Shown here: positions 8,002-18,234 of the stretch, one piece after another
Position numbering within the stretch: the first letter of the stretch is position 1
How the letters are laid out: each line of letters opens with the position of its first letter
DNA from: Methylocystis echinoides
Lineage (GTDB): Bacteria > Pseudomonadota > Alphaproteobacteria > Rhizobiales > Beijerinckiaceae
Direction: 5' to 3'
Assembly: GCF_027923385.1 (NCBI RefSeq)
Contig: NZ_BSEC01000004.1
Span: 129,081-193,080, forward strand
DNA length: 64,000 nt
The notes under the pieces: model-generated
The model's database searches: none
The model's input: the letters and a program-made list of their open reading frames with translations, nothing else
Told to the model about the DNA's origin: nothing
Position numbers and translations under genes: made by a program

Positions 8002-10136
8002 GAGCGTTCCCCCAGCAGCGGCGCTATCAGCTTGCGCATTCGGTCCCGGTCCTGCAGGATCGCGGTCCGCTGCACGTTCGACAATCGCTTCTCTTCCAGC
8101 ATCGTCTCGGCGTGCGCGATCGCGGCCTGCCATGGCGGCAGATGACGACGGGCAATGCAGGAGTTCGGGCAGCGGTCTGGGGCGCAGTTCGACAAGATGG
8201 GCCGGCTCTCCGAGCCTGTCGACCGGCCAAGACAAAGCGCGGTCGCCGGCTCGAAAAAGCAGTCGTTCAGATAGCCGACGTGCAGCGTGCGCGCGAAATG
8301 AGCGAGCATCGCCTTCACCCGTTTGCCGTCTGCGATCATGCCCCGCAGGGGGCCGATCTCCTGTGCAACACGGTCGATCTCGTGCTTCACCCGGGAAGCG
8401 CCGGGGCCGACAAGCCACTCGCCACGCTGCGCCGCTTCGTAATGCGCAACGATGTCGTCGAGCTGTCCCAGATGATGTTCCTGCTCCACCTCCTGGCGGA
8501 AGGCGGAAGCCGACGATCCGGCATAGCCGTCGAACATTGCGACAGAGGCATGCTTGTACTGGATCTTGCCGGCGACCACGCCGAACGGCCGGTTGGCGAT
8601 GTACCGGGCCACGGTTCGCCGGAACTGCCGTGTGTTGAAGATCCAACTCCGTCCTTCAACAAGCGGGATTGTCGGCTCGTCCGGCGCGCCGAAGCGCTCG
8701 TCCAGATGCTCGCGATACCGATTGATCTGCCGCACCACAGGGCACGCCACGATCGAGCGCAACGGCGCGATGCAGAACGATCCAGATGCCGTCGTCCTTG
8801 CGCCGCGGTCTGTGCCTTGCCGCCAAACGCTCGGCGATCTCCACGGCGCGGCCGACCGGCTCGATCGTCACCCATTCCTCCGGGTCCCCGCGCTCCTGCC
8901 AATCCTTGTAGACGACGCTGCGTATCGTCAATCGTTCGATGATGCCGTCGGCGCTACGTTTGCGCTGAAGGCAACCGGACTGCATGGCCTGAATTTCACT
9001 GTCGCGCATGCCGGTCAGATAGGCGCACAAGATGTAGGCGGCGGTCTGAAGCTGGCGTTCCTCGTGTGCCAGCACAAAGGCATCGAAGCGCGACCGCCAT
9101 GGTTGGCCGCTGTCAGGATCGTTGGAGATCGGCGTGTCCATGCCGCCTTGCTCGACACCGAGTTCGTTCACAGCGTCGAGAAGCAGGCCATAGGCCGTCT
9201 TGTTCTGGATGAGGTTGGTGGTATGCACGCCGCTTTGCAACGAGATCAATCGGATGTTCAGACATGGCCGTCGAGCCGCTGGTCGAGCGCGATCGCATCA
9301 CAGATACCACCCATGCGCTCGGGCTCGTTCCAGACGGGAATGCCTCGCCCCGCTTGCCGTCGCCGCTCGATCCAGTCCGCGAGCCGGCCTTCGACGCTGC
9401 CGCGCCGGGCATAGCGCGGGCGCGCTGCATAGGCGACCTCAAGGGAATCAAGTTCGTCGCGAGCAGCGAGGATATCGGTCGAGAACAGCTCGACATAGCG
9501 CAGCGACCAGCGCAGCAATCCGCCGATCACCGGCTCGGGAATGCGGGGCGTCATGTTCTCATATGGCCGGCCGCCGCAGCCGGCTACCTTGAAGATCGGC
9601 GTTCCGTTCCAGGGCACGAAGTCGAGACCACCATGGGTCAGGAAGCGTGCGAGCCGGTGAAGCTGGGCGGCCGGTCTGAGGCAGGCGCCAACACGTGTCG
9701 GCAACACGGAACGCTTCTTCTGGAGAGCGAGGTAGGCGTCGAGCAGATCCTGATCGATGAGCGCGGCATCGAACCGGCCCTCTCGTTCCCGAACGAACGC
9801 CATGAACTGGCGTAGGGTGGCAAGCGCTGCCCGCGCGCTCAACGGCCGCAGCCGTCCCGTGCGATCCGGAAGACGTTCGTTGAGCCAGGCGAAGATGTAT
9901 TCCTTGGCCGTCAGCCTCTCCACCGGACAGACAATGTCGGTGAAGTCGATCGTGCGGAATGCATTGCGCGCCGTGACATGGAAGATTACCGGATCGAGAT
10001 CCCATACATCGTCGCCGAAGCGTGAGAGCGTCTTCCGATCGGTCCCCTCCTTGAGCTTCATCGAGCAGAGCACGATGTCGCTGGGGCTGCGTATCGCCGA
10101 CGGTATGGTGGCTTTGACGCGGTTCGTCGCCGTCAC
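7998..10136 (-). pseudogene. Large phage-type tyrosine recombinase, two frameshifts
   Basis: One long recombinase (about 710 residues) is spread over three frames: 10136-9258 (N-terminal SAM-like core-binding region, FAWLNERLPDRTGRL...), 9249-about 8770 (AAYILCAYLTGMRDSEIQAM, catalytic-domain start with the first Arg), and about 8765-7998 (NTRQFRRTVARYIANRPFG ... HASVAMFDGYAG, with the RxxR and nucleophile Tyr region). Inserting one base near 9259 restores DGHV-LNIRLISLQSG, and a second shift near 8765 joins WIVLH to APLRSIVACP. The GTG start at 10136 overlaps the upstream ORF stop (GTGA). It is probably inactive unless both shifts are sequencing errors. Confidence 0.75.
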
Positions 10137-10414
10137 TGTGTCGTTGCCTCTACCGGCAGATAGAGGACCGGCGGCCCTTCTGCTCCGATCCGTGTCCGGG
10201 CCGCTTCCACGATCCGGGGTGGAAAAGCGGGCAGAATCTGCTTCGTGACGCGGTGCCAGGGGCGGCCGAACTTGATCGACCACTCGGCGGCGTCGAGGAC
10301 GGCGCGCTGATCGGTCATGAAGGACTGGAATGCAATAAGGGCCGGAAGCTTGCGTTCTGTGTGTCGGGAGCCATCTTGGCTTGAGAATTTCCGATTCGAA
10401 ATCAAAAAAGCCAT
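10133..10414 (-). CDS. Hypothetical protein coupled to the recombinase
   Basis: This 93-residue ORF has a stop that overlaps the recombinase GTG start, so it belongs to the same transcript. No family is recognised. The segment KFGRPWHRVTKQILPAFPPR is typical of a folded basic protein. It could be the C-terminal end of an upstream recombinase cut by the ISL3 element, whose terminus lies 6 bases before its first codon, or an independent small gene. Confidence 0.45.
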   Translation of the reverse strand: MAFLISNRKFSSQDGSRHTERKLPALIAFQSFMTDQRAVLDAAEWSIKFGRPWHRVTKQILPAFPPRIVEAARTRIGAEGPPVLYLPVEATTQ

Positions 10415-10420
10415 GATACG

Positions 10421-12142
10421 GGGTCTTCCTCACTTTCTGTTGCAGTGAATCCTACACAGGAAGCAGCCGGGCCCGGAGGAGTTCTGGCCCCGCTCGGCCA
10501 TACATCGTTCGTTTGAGCGCTTTCAAACGATTGATTTGTCCTTCTGTCTGGCCGTTGCTCCACGGCTCAGTGATCGCATTTCTCACCGCTTCGATGTCTC
10601 TCTGCGCCGTGCGAGCGAAACGTTGCATCGCGTACAAGCCCGATTTCTGGGCGTCTCTCAGCCAGGTGCCAAGCTTGCTGGCGCTCTTGCTTTTTAGCAT
10701 GCCCCTGAAACGCATAGCGAGCCGACGCATTGTTGCGAACTCTGGCCAGTCGTTTTTCATCGCACCGACTTTTGCAACTTGATTGACGGTCAACAGCCCA
10801 CGCGGCTTGATGCAGAGCGCGGCGGCGACGATCGGTGAGATCGAACGTCCGGTCGCTGGATCCAGTGGATGCGGCCTTGGAACAATCGGTGCGGTCCTTG
10901 TGGTTTTGCGCTTCGGATTGCGCCATTTCGCCAGCAGCCGTTCGAGATTTGAGAAACTGCCGGTGTAACCGCGCGCTTTGATTTCCTGGAACAGGCGACG
11001 ACCGCGCACGCAACCTTCCGACCAGCGGCGCAATAGATAGTCTTCGAAATGCCGCGGAGACGTTGTCTTCGGGGCCGAAGCGCTCCGTTGAGGAAGCGCT
11101 TCGGCTCGGATCCATTTGGTGACCGTGCGGCGATCGAAGCCCGTCTGTCGCGCGATGTCCATCGCATTTCGACCCTCCTTGTGGAGCGCGCGAACCCGCT
11201 CGAAAACTGCTTGCCTTGAACGTTCGTTCGCCACTCTGGTGATGCGGCGGTGCTCAGCGCCGCCGTGCTTGTCTCTCACGCTGGCGACCTCTTCGCCGTC
11301 CGCCGGCAACAATGGACGTGCGGAAAACCCTGCTGCGCGGCCGAGTTGCGCCTGAACGGCCTCCCGCAGGTTCTGCAGGATATGAAAACGGTCGGCGATT
11401 TGTCGTGCCTGCGGCGCGCCTTCGTGGGCCCCTTGGGCAAATGAACCGCAGCGATCGCGACTGATAATCTCGACGCCAGGATGCCGCTTGAGCCAGTCCG
11501 CGGTCATGCCTGCGGCGCGTTCCGGGAAGAGATCGAGCACCTCCCGTCGCTCCAGGTCCACGATGATGGTCCCGTAAGTGGAGCCTTTGCGCCAAGCCCA
11601 ATCATCGACGCCCACGACGCGCGTCGTCTCCTCCGAGCTGCGTCCCTTTATCCGTCGTTTGAGGCAGCGCAGGATCGTGTCGTCGCTCGTCGGCATACCA
11701 ATTCGCTTGATCAAGCGCTCTCCCGGACGCCCGCCCACCCCATGGCCGAGAAGATAAACTATTTCGGTAGCCCGCTCGGTGCGGCGCGCTCGTGGCGCCG
11801 CGACCTCGGGCAGCAGCGCGGTGAACGTCTGACGCTCGCAGGCTTCGTTTCGACACTGCCAGCGCTGGAGGCGAAGCTTCACAGCAACTGGGGCGCCTTG
11901 TGCCGGCAGGTCTTGTAGAAGGCGCTCATGCCAGCCGTGGCGGCGTGTTGATCGCCCTCCACAATCTGGGCAGACGCCGGACCCGACGGCCGCTGCCGAA
12001 ATCATCCATTGGCTGCCGAGTTGCTTGGCCTCCAAAATGCGTATGCCCTGTCCGAGGGACCAAACCGATCTTCTTTCCACGCGGCCAAGCTATGGCCTTG
12101 CTCCCAATCGATCAAGCGCGCAACAGAAAGTGAGGAAGACCC
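10421..12142. mobile_element. Complete ISL3-family insertion sequence (1722 bp)
   Basis: Perfect 23-bp terminal inverted repeats (GGGTCTTCCTCACTTTCTGT... at 10421-10443 and its complement at 12120-12142) bound a single transposase gene. ISL3 elements normally duplicate 8 bp of target. The flanks here (ATGATACG on the left, AATTAAGC on the right) do not match, so the two ends no longer share an insertion site. Confidence 0.93.
10452..12080 (-). CDS. ISL3-family transposase
   Basis: This 542-residue DDE transposase starts at GTG12080 inside the right terminal repeat region. The N-terminus carries the ISL3 zinc-binding segment (CPDCGGRSTRRHGWHERLL ... CRNEACERQTF, residues about 37-90). A recombinase HTH follows, then the catalytic core with VVGVDDWAWRKG (first Asp, residue about 157), SRDRCGSFAQG (second Asp) and RQIADRFHILQNL. 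The C-terminal NGQTEGQINRLKALKRTMYG motif holds the catalytic-domain end. All parts are intact, so the element may be active. A relic of a second ISL3 copy lies at 17730-17820. Confidence 0.93.
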   Translation of the reverse strand: MERRSVWSLGQGIRILEAKQLGSQWMISAAAVGSGVCPDCGGRSTRRHGWHERLLQDLPAQGAPVAVKLRLQRWQCRNEACERQTFTALLPEVAAPRARRTERATEIVYLLGHGVGGRPGERLIKRIGMPTSDDTILRCLKRRIKGRSSEETTRVVGVDDWAWRKGSTYGTIIVDLERREVLDLFPERAAGMTADWLKRHPGVEIISRDRCGSFAQGAHEGAPQARQIADRFHILQNLREAVQAQLGRAAGFSARPLLPADGEEVASVRDKHGGAEHRRITRVANERSRQAVFERVRALHKEGRNAMDIARQTGFDRRTVTKWIRAEALPQRSASAPKTTSPRHFEDYLLRRWSEGCVRGRRLFQEIKARGYTGSFSNLERLLAKWRNPKRKTTRTAPIVPRPHPLDPATGRSISPIVAAALCIKPRGLLTVNQVAKVGAMKNDWPEFATMRRLAMRFRGMLKSKSASKLGTWLRDAQKSGLYAMQRFARTAQRDIEAVRNAITEPWSNGQTEGQINRLKALKRTMYGRAGPELLRARLLPV

Positions 12143-12785
12143 AATTAAGCGTATACGAGCAGTCGGTTTTCTCAATTCAGATGTATATCCTCAAATTTCC
12201 CTTGTTCAGCATCAAATTGATTTGCGAGGAAATTTCTCGCATTTTTGATGTATGCTGACACCGCAGACGACTTTGCTGAAATTGTCGCGCCGCTGATGCG
12301 AAACTCGGCGACCATTGAACGCCGATTCGACCAGCTATAACCAAGCGCGACGAATCCGAGCTGGTGTAGGGTCTCTATGACGCAGGCGGTCGGAAGAAAT
12401 TCGTTGCGTTGCACGCCAGGCCGCCGAGAATTGGAAGCGCCAGGACAAGGCGCCGGCCCGACAGCTGTCCTCTGTTATTCGGCGTGGGGTCCCGGCGCCA
12501 ATCGGCACGGCAAGTATCTGAATCTACGTCGTCCAAAGGCGTCAATTGCTAGCGCCGATTCACACCAACGCGTTCGAACGCGCATATGACGCCAGCGACG
12601 CTCAGTTATCTATCGCCTCGACATGTCTGGCCTTCAGTTTTGAGCTCCTTGAAATTGAATTGTTCATGCTCCATTTCGGAGGGCGCCAAATAGACCGTGA
12701 GAAACATCAGGCCGCTCATCGAGAAGGTATGAAGGTCCGAAGACACCCCAGTCCGAAGGCGCGCCGTCAAGTTTGAGGCAGAACG
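12143..12785. other. Intergenic stretch right of ISL3, no gene recognised
   Basis: No ORF here has family likeness, good codon usage and a ribosome site together. AT content rises just after the IS end (12160-12260), which looks foreign to the neighbouring GC-rich DNA. It is probably leftover DNA from deletion events next to the IS. Confidence 0.5.
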
Positions 12786-14048
12786 ATGCATAAATACTTC
12801 CACACCATCGTGGTTGGAGGCGGCTGCCTCGGCGTCGCCGCGGCGGTCTCTCTCGCTCGTCGCCAGGGTGCTCGTAACAGGGTTTGCCTGGTGGAAAAGG
12901 CGGTGCTCGGCGCCGGGCTGAGTTCACGCCACAGCGCGATCGTTCGTTCAGCCAATGCTTCTTCTATTGCCGCGACCCTCGCCGCGAAATCGACCGGCAT
13001 GTGGAAGGATCTCTCGAATCTCTGGGGCGCGCGGGTGGCGTGCGACCGGGTTGGCGGGATCTGGATTGGCGCGGGCAGTCCTTCAACCGATGACCCAAAT
13101 CCATGGCGTGATCTCGAGGTCTCGATGAAGGGCGTCGGCGTGGACCTTCATGCGATTGACCAAGCGGAAGTGGGCCGACTCACTTCCGGCAAGCTACGCC
13201 TAGATCCCGATGAGCTGTATTTTTTCGAACCTGAGGTTCTGCAATTGGAAGCCTCGGACGTCCTACGCGCGATGCAAGAGGCGATCGCAGTCAACCGCGT
13301 AGAGCTTTATGAACACACCCGGGTTGAGCAGTTTCTCACGGATGGACAAGGCGCGATCTGCGGCGCAAAGACCAATCACGGTGAGCTCCGCTGCGATTTC
13401 ATCGTCAACGCCGCCGGTGGCTGGTCCGCCAATTTGTTTGCTCCGCTGGGGCTGCGCATTCCTGTCGCGCTCGAACCCGTTTATGCAGCAAATTGGCTAG
13501 TCAGTGCGTCGGACCTGCCCGAAAACCTCCCCATCATCGCCGATTACGTCAACCTTGCCTATTTCAGACGCTGGAGAGGGTCCATTCTGCACATGCATCA
13601 ACCGCGTGAGAGAGGGCCACATGGAATAGCCGCGAGTTTCGCGCGCAGCATGATGAACCCGGTCGGGGCCGACATCATCTACGACGCGGCCAATTATGCA
13701 ATAACCCAGCAACAATCCGCGCGATACAGCGATAAGGTGCGGGAGAGGTTCCCTGCCGTCGGAAGACCAATTTACGGCGGCGGCTACGTGTCCTATTTCG
13801 ATATCACGCCCGATCTCAAATTCATCCTCGGCAAGGACGATCATGTCGCCAACCTGTTCCATGTCCTCGGCGCCGGCCAGGCGCTCAAATACGCGCCAAT
13901 CTTCGGTGAGCTGATTGCGGAACTGGTGCTGGAAGGTCACACTCGCGACTGGGACCTGGAAGAGTTTTCAATCGCCCGCTTCACAGATAAGCCGCTGCGT
14001 GAATTCTGGCGTGACGAAGGCGCTTCGCAGTCGTTGAACCGACTTTAA
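12786..14048 (+). CDS. FAD-dependent DAO-family oxidoreductase (sarcosine-oxidase-beta-like)
   Basis: This 420-residue amine/amino-acid oxidoreductase has the Rossmann FAD motif VVGGGCLGVAAAVSLARR at residues 9-26 and the characteristic SSRHSAIVRSANAS loop at about 46-59, where sarcosine oxidase beta and related enzymes bind FAD. A second nucleotide-contact region reads FIVNAAGGWSANLF (about 205-218). The C-terminal G-Q-A-L-K-Y stretch replaces the usual SGHG. The family oxidises the C-N bond of N-methyl amines or proline-like substrates. No partner subunit (alpha, gamma, delta) is present, so the substrate is open. The start follows TGAGGCAG. Flanking IS elements suggest cargo status. Confidence 0.7.
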   Translation: MHKYFHTIVVGGGCLGVAAAVSLARRQGARNRVCLVEKAVLGAGLSSRHSAIVRSANASSIAATLAAKSTGMWKDLSNLWGARVACDRVGGIWIGAGSPSTDDPNPWRDLEVSMKGVGVDLHAIDQAEVGRLTSGKLRLDPDELYFFEPEVLQLEASDVLRAMQEAIAVNRVELYEHTRVEQFLTDGQGAICGAKTNHGELRCDFIVNAAGGWSANLFAPLGLRIPVALEPVYAANWLVSASDLPENLPIIADYVNLAYFRRWRGSILHMHQPRERGPHGIAASFARSMMNPVGADIIYDAANYAITQQQSARYSDKVRERFPAVGRPIYGGGYVSYFDITPDLKFILGKDDHVANLFHVLGAGQALKYAPIFGELIAELVLEGHTRDWDLEEFSIARFTDKPLREFWRDEGASQSLNRL

Positions 14049-14659
14049 AACCACGCCCCACAAAGTGGAGCTTTCAGAAATCACTGTAGGCGTTTCTTAA
14101 AGGGCGCGTTTGCAGACTTGCTTTCTACCATCTCACTGCGGCTGGGCCTGTCCATCGCACCGGCCCCATTGGCCGCGACACGGCGCTCATACACTGCCCT
14201 CGCGCGGCAGATTCGCAGCACACGTCAAAAACAACGCCCTGGCTTCCTCCAATCTCAAGAATGCGGCTCATTGCACCCCTCCTCTGTGGACCGAGGTCTG
14301 ATCAGAGGCGAAGCTCCATCCACAGGGAGGATTGGCAAGTCCTTGCGCGATGCCTACACATGCTCGCCGTCGTGACGGCGGCCCGAGCCAGAAGTGAACA
14401 TTTCTGGTTTGTAGGCAGCGGCAGTGTAGGTGTCGCTGTCGTGATCGCCGCTGCTGCAATCAGGACTGCATGCCCGATCAAACTCGCGGGCAGCAACACA
14501 TAGGTTCCGCTGGCCACTGCAAAGGCGACAGCCCACATCCACCCCAAAATTTGCAAGATCATGTGAAGGTCGTCACATCAGGAATGTTCCTGAGAGTCGG
14601 TCCGAAGACTTCATGATTGATTACAGAGCCTTCTAAGCATGAGCCGAATGGAGGCGAGG
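14049..14659. other. Intergenic stretch before IS21
   Basis: The only candidate is a minus-strand 86-codon ORF (14562-14302) beginning MILQILGWMWAVAFAVASG, with two hydrophobic segments and a basic, improbable C-terminal half. It lacks a ribosome site, so it is not called. No other signal was seen. Confidence 0.4.
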
Positions 14660-14809
14660 TGTCAATCGGCACTGAAGTGGGACCCCTGATCGGCGCCGAA
14701 AAGGGACCCCCTCGAGACGCGGATTTTCCGCACTTGGCACGACGGAGGGAGGGCGTAGCCCGAGTGGAGTTGCGCCAAGTGCGGCGGCGGCTTGTTGGGT
14801 GAGAGGAAC

Positions 14810-15541
14810 TCAGGCGCGGTTTTTGAAGCGCCAGCTTTCGTTGCCGGTTTCGATGATGTCACAGTGATGAGTGAGCCGGTCTAGGAGCGCGGTCGTCATT
14901 TTGGGGTCGACGAAAACGCTTGGCCATTCGCCGAAGGCGAGATTGGTGGTGACGATCACCGAGGTCCGCTCGTAGAGCCGGCTGATGAGATGGAAAAGCA
15001 GTTGTCCGCCGGCCTGAGCGAAAGGGAGATAGCCAAGCTCGTCGAGAACGACAAAATCCATCCGTGTGAGATAATCCGCCATGCGGCCCTGGCGCCCGGC
15101 GCGGGTTTCCGCCTCGAGGCGATTGACGAGATCGACGGTGTTGAAGAAGCGCCCGCGCAGGCTGGCGCGAATGCAGCTTCTGGCAATGGCGATGGCGAGA
15201 TGCGTCTTGCCGGTCCCCGTGCCGCCCACGAGAACGATGTTGCGTTGTTGGGCGACGAAGTCGCCGCTGGCAAGATCGCGCACCAGAGCTTCGTTGACCG
15301 TCGCGCCGTCGAAGACAAAATCGTCGATATCCTTCGCCAGTGGCAGTTTGGCGATGGTCATCTGATATTTGATGGAGCGAGCGTGCTTTTCGTCGATTTC
15401 GGCTTTGAGGAGATCGCCAATGATCTGCGGCGGTTCATGTTGCCGCTTGATGCCCGTCGTCATCACGTCGTCGTAAGCGCTTCTCATGCCGAAGAGCTTG
15501 AGTTCTCCCATGAGATCGAAGATTTGCGTGCGTTCCATCAT
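14810..15541 (-). CDS. istB: IS21 helper ATPase IstB
   Basis: This is an AAA+ ATPase that assembles on target DNA and directs IstA transposition. The start is the MM pair at 15541, overlapping the istA stop as TGATG; the longer frame to 15577 is not needed. The Walker [15 protein letters not shown] and Walker [14 protein letters not shown] with sensor region [13 protein letters not shown] are intact. The length (243 residues) and C-terminal [18 protein letters not shown] end match the family. Confidence 0.95.
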   Translation of the reverse strand: MMERTQIFDLMGELKLFGMRSAYDDVMTTGIKRQHEPPQIIGDLLKAEIDEKHARSIKYQMTIAKLPLAKDIDDFVFDGATVNEALVRDLASGDFVAQQRNIVLVGGTGTGKTHLAIAIARSCIRASLRGRFFNTVDLVNRLEAETRAGRQGRMADYLTRMDFVVLDELGYLPFAQAGGQLLFHLISRLYERTSVIVTTNLAFGEWPSVFVDPKMTTALLDRLTHHCDIIETGNESWRFKNRA

Positions 15542-17040
15542 CAGCCTGAACTCCTCAGTTGGTCGTATTTTGCGCAATCGGCGAGAGGGGCATGCCGGAG
15601 CTTCAGGGCGTCCGGCGTGAGGATGGTCAGCGGCGGGCCGGGATCGCGGCGGCGCGCAAGAATGTTAAGAATGACGTCGGCGGAGTGCACGCCTTGGCAC
15701 AAGGCTTCGGCGCAGGCGGCCTCGACCGTGGGCAGCCCGTCTTCGAGAACCGCGGCGAGAACCTTCACCATCTGACGGTCGCCGTCTGCGGAGCCAGAGA
15801 GTTTGCGCCGGATCCTTTCCATGGCGGCGGGCAAGACCCAGTCCTTGAACGGCGCGCCATTCCTCAAGGCGCCAGGCTTTCGCGCCAGGACCGGCACGTA
15901 ATGCCAAGGGTCGTAAGCCGTCTCATCACGGCCAAAGCGTCGACGATGTTCGCCGACGACGCCCCCATCCTGCCGAATGACGATGCGATCGGCATAGGCC
16001 TGGACTTCGACAGGCCGGCCCACGGCATTGGCCATCACCGAGTATTTGTTGCTGTCGAAGCGAACCAGGCAGGTCTTCGACACCGCGGCGCTCACCGCAT
16101 GGAAGCCGTCGAAGCAACCGCGCAACGGCACGAGTTTTTGTCGCTCGTCCTCGAAGACCTCCCAAATCGTTCTATCGCCCATCTCCGGGTGGCGATGCGC
16201 CTTGGCGTAGGCGATACATTTGTCCAGGAGCCAGGCGTTCAACTCGTCATAGCTCTTGAACCGCAGGCGGGGTGTGAAGAAGCGTTCGCGAATGACGCCG
16301 ACCTGGTTCTCGACCTGGCCTTTCTCCCAGCCCGACGCCGGCGTGCAGGCTACGGGCTCGACGAGATAATGCCCGCACATCTGTAGAAAGCGGCGGTTGT
16401 ATTGCCGCTCCTTGCCGACGAAGATCGTCTCCACCGCGGTCTTCATGTTGTCGTAGATGCCGCGGGCGCAGGCGCCCTTGAAAAAGCCGAAGGCGCGGTC
16501 GTGCGCGTCGAACACCATCTCTTGCGTCTCACGCGGATAGGCGCGGACAAACGGCATGCGGCTGTGACAAAGCCGCATGTGGGCTGCCTTCACGGTCACC
16601 GTCGCGCCGTTCAGAATGACGACTTCATGGCTCCAATCGAACTGGTAGGCGTCACCAGGGGAAAAACTCAGCGGCACATAGGCCTGGGCCAGCACGGTTC
16701 CGCGTTCCTTGCGCCAGTTCTTGGCGTAACGGCGGACGGCGTCATAACTGCCTTCATAGCCAAGTTCTCGCAGCTCTTCATAAAGGCGGATAAGCGTCAA
16801 CCGCTCGCGGGCCGGCTTCCCATCATTCCCCAGAAGCAAAGCGTCGAGCTGCTCCCGCCAGGGGCCTATTTTGGGGAGCGGCTGCCTTTCCCGCTCGTAA
16901 TGGAACTCCGTCGCATCAGAACGGATGACCTTCCGCACCACCTTCCGTGACACACGAAGGTCCCGGCAGATCTCCTTGATCGGCTTCTTGTGTCGGAAAT
17001 AGGCGAGACGAATCTTTGCAATCGTTTCCACAATCAGCAT
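15541..17040 (-). CDS. istA: IS21 transposase IstA
   Basis: This DDE transposase of about 499 residues uses ATG17040 ([15 protein letters not shown]), because the 11 upstream codons enter the terminal repeat zone. An N-terminal HTH ([20 protein letters not shown]) precedes the catalytic core with [10 protein letters not shown] (first Asp), [12 protein letters not shown] (second Asp) and [12 protein letters not shown] (Glu). The beta-barrel [20 protein letters not shown] segment follows. All catalytic residues are present. Confidence 0.95.
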   Translation of the reverse strand: MLIVETIAKIRLAYFRHKKPIKEICRDLRVSRKVVRKVIRSDATEFHYERERQPLPKIGPWREQLDALLLGNDGKPARERLTLIRLYEELRELGYEGSYDAVRRYAKNWRKERGTVLAQAYVPLSFSPGDAYQFDWSHEVVILNGATVTVKAAHMRLCHSRMPFVRAYPRETQEMVFDAHDRAFGFFKGACARGIYDNMKTAVETIFVGKERQYNRRFLQMCGHYLVEPVACTPASGWEKGQVENQVGVIRERFFTPRLRFKSYDELNAWLLDKCIAYAKAHRHPEMGDRTIWEVFEDERQKLVPLRGCFDGFHAVSAAVSKTCLVRFDSNKYSVMANAVGRPVEVQAYADRIVIRQDGGVVGEHRRRFGRDETAYDPWHYVPVLARKPGALRNGAPFKDWVLPAAMERIRRKLSGSADGDRQMVKVLAAVLEDGLPTVEAACAEALCQGVHSADVILNILARRRDPGPPLTILTPDALKLRHAPLADCAKYDQLRSSG

Positions 17041-17152
17041 CCCAACCCCGGCCTCCCTCGAAAAGGAGGCCATTGTGGACCCTTCGCCAAAGGGGTCCCG
17101 ATTGGACGCCGATCACCCCAAAAGCGGGGTCCTTATTCCATGCCGATCAACA

Positions 17153-17666
17153 GGCGTCCCTCATCATCGACGATCTCAGCCGCGAGCCACCGACTGCGAC
17201 GATCGGTACCAATTGGCAGCTGTTCACCGATACGGTTATGGGCGGCGTGTCCAAGGCGACGATGGCCCGCGAGACCATTGAGGGGCGGGCGGCAATCCGG
17301 TTGCGTGGGAATGTGAGCCGCGAAAACAACGGCGGGTTCGTTCAGATCTCCCTCGATTTCCGTCCGGACGGCGGACCGATCGACGCCAGCTCATGGAGCG
17401 GGGTTGAGGTCGATGTCTTCGGGAACGGAGAAGAATACGCGGTCAACTTGCGAACGACCGATCTCATCCGGCCCTGGCAATCATATCGTCAGACGTTTAG
17501 GGCAGCTCACAATTGGGAAACATTGAGGCTACCCTTCAAAAGGTTCGTTCCTAACCGCACGGACATTCCGCTCGACCTCCATCGCCTACGTCGGCTCGGG
17601 ATCATTGGCATTGGTAGAGAGTTCACTGCCGACATTTCTGTGGGTGGCGTCAGGTTTTTCCGCTGA
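17153..17666 (+). CDS. CIA30-domain protein, 5' end replaced by IS21
   Basis: The domain is that of complex I intermediate-associated protein 30, a galactose-binding-like fold of unknown bacterial function: LFTDTVMGGVSKATM, NNGGFVQISLDF, WSGVEVDVFGNGEEY, RPWQSYRQTF and the end GIGREFTADISVGGVRFF. The homology begins immediately after the IS21 terminus at 17152 (ASLIIDDLS). An open frame continues upstream into the IS from 17016, so the natural start codon was removed and any product would start within the IS. The domain itself looks complete, so only the promoter and first residues may be lost. Confidence 0.75.
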
Positions 17667-17729
17667 GGACCAGAAGATTGAAAGCTCTGAATGCCCCGCC
17701 GTTGTGATTCCTGTTCTGAAGAAGCATTA

Positions 17730-17820
17730 CACAATGCTGGCCAGGCCGAAGGCCAAATCAACAGATTGAAAACCCTCAAGCGGGCCATGTTCGGCCGCGC
17801 AGGCATCGAATTGTTGCTGG
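17730..17820 (+). pseudogene. ISL3 transposase C-terminal relic
   Basis: Translation gives GQAEGQINRLKTLKRAMFGR followed by AGIELL. This matches the end of the complete ISL3 transposase at 10452-12080 (GQTEGQINRLKALKRTMYGR) with several substitutions, so it comes from a different copy. It ends abruptly inside the 3' end of the minus-strand GlxA-type fragment. Confidence 0.85.
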
Positions 17821-18160
17821 AAATATTTGGGCGTCTCGCCGGTAGCCTCCTCGATCCGGCGATGTAGCGTTCGTTCGGAGACGTTCAGCGCCCGCGCCAA
17901 TGGCGTCGAGGTCATCGGCGCGTCACCCGCCTGCCGCACCGCGTGTTCCGCTTCAAGCACAAATGGGTTGGAAGCCGTGAGATGCCCTGGCGGGATGTAG
18001 ATCGTCTGGGTGGAGGGGGCCGTATCAACAACCGCGCAGTCGGCCGTCTTCTTCGCCGCCTCTGCGCCGCATAAATCACGCAGCACATGCAGTGACAGGT
18101 CGATCCAGGAGAGGGGGCCGCCGGCTGTGACGACGCGGCGATCCTCCATAAGCGACGCGC
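17815..18160 (-). pseudogene. GlxA-type AraC-family regulator fragment
   Basis: The open frame 18149-17727 contains LEDRRVVTAGG, SWIDLSLHVLRDLCG (end of the DJ-1/PfpI-like domain) and an AraC helix-turn-helix (STPLARALNVSERTLHRRIE, EATGETPKYFQQ). The N-terminal two-thirds of the sensor domain and the second HTH are missing. The 3' end is interrupted by the ISL3 relic and the 5' end adjoins the serC relic. It is nonfunctional as a regulator. Confidence 0.75.
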
Positions 18161-18234
18161 CCCAAGCGTTCGGCGGGCGGATAGCGGGCGCGCAATTCGT
18201 CGTGACGCCACCATGTCGCCCGTCGAGCAGCCCA

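Larger units (their letters stand above)
14660..17152. mobile_element. Complete IS21-family insertion sequence (2493 bp)
   Basis: The ends read TGTCAATCGGCACTGAAGTG and, inverted, TGTTGATCGGCATGGAATAA, each followed by GGACCCC. Further GATCGGCG/GGGACCCC repeats lie inside both ends, the multiple terminal repeats typical of IS21. It carries istA and istB overlapping by one base. The immediate flanks show no clear direct repeat. The right end sits at the 5' edge of the CIA30 gene. Confidence 0.9.

Noticed and set aside
14990..15775. 261-codon plus-strand ORF opposite istB
   Set aside because: Shadow of the IS21 ATPase; no independent evidence.
14652..17160. Target-site duplication around IS21
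   Set aside because: Flanks AGGCGAGG and GGCGTCCC share only short GGCG text at different offsets; not a convincing duplication.
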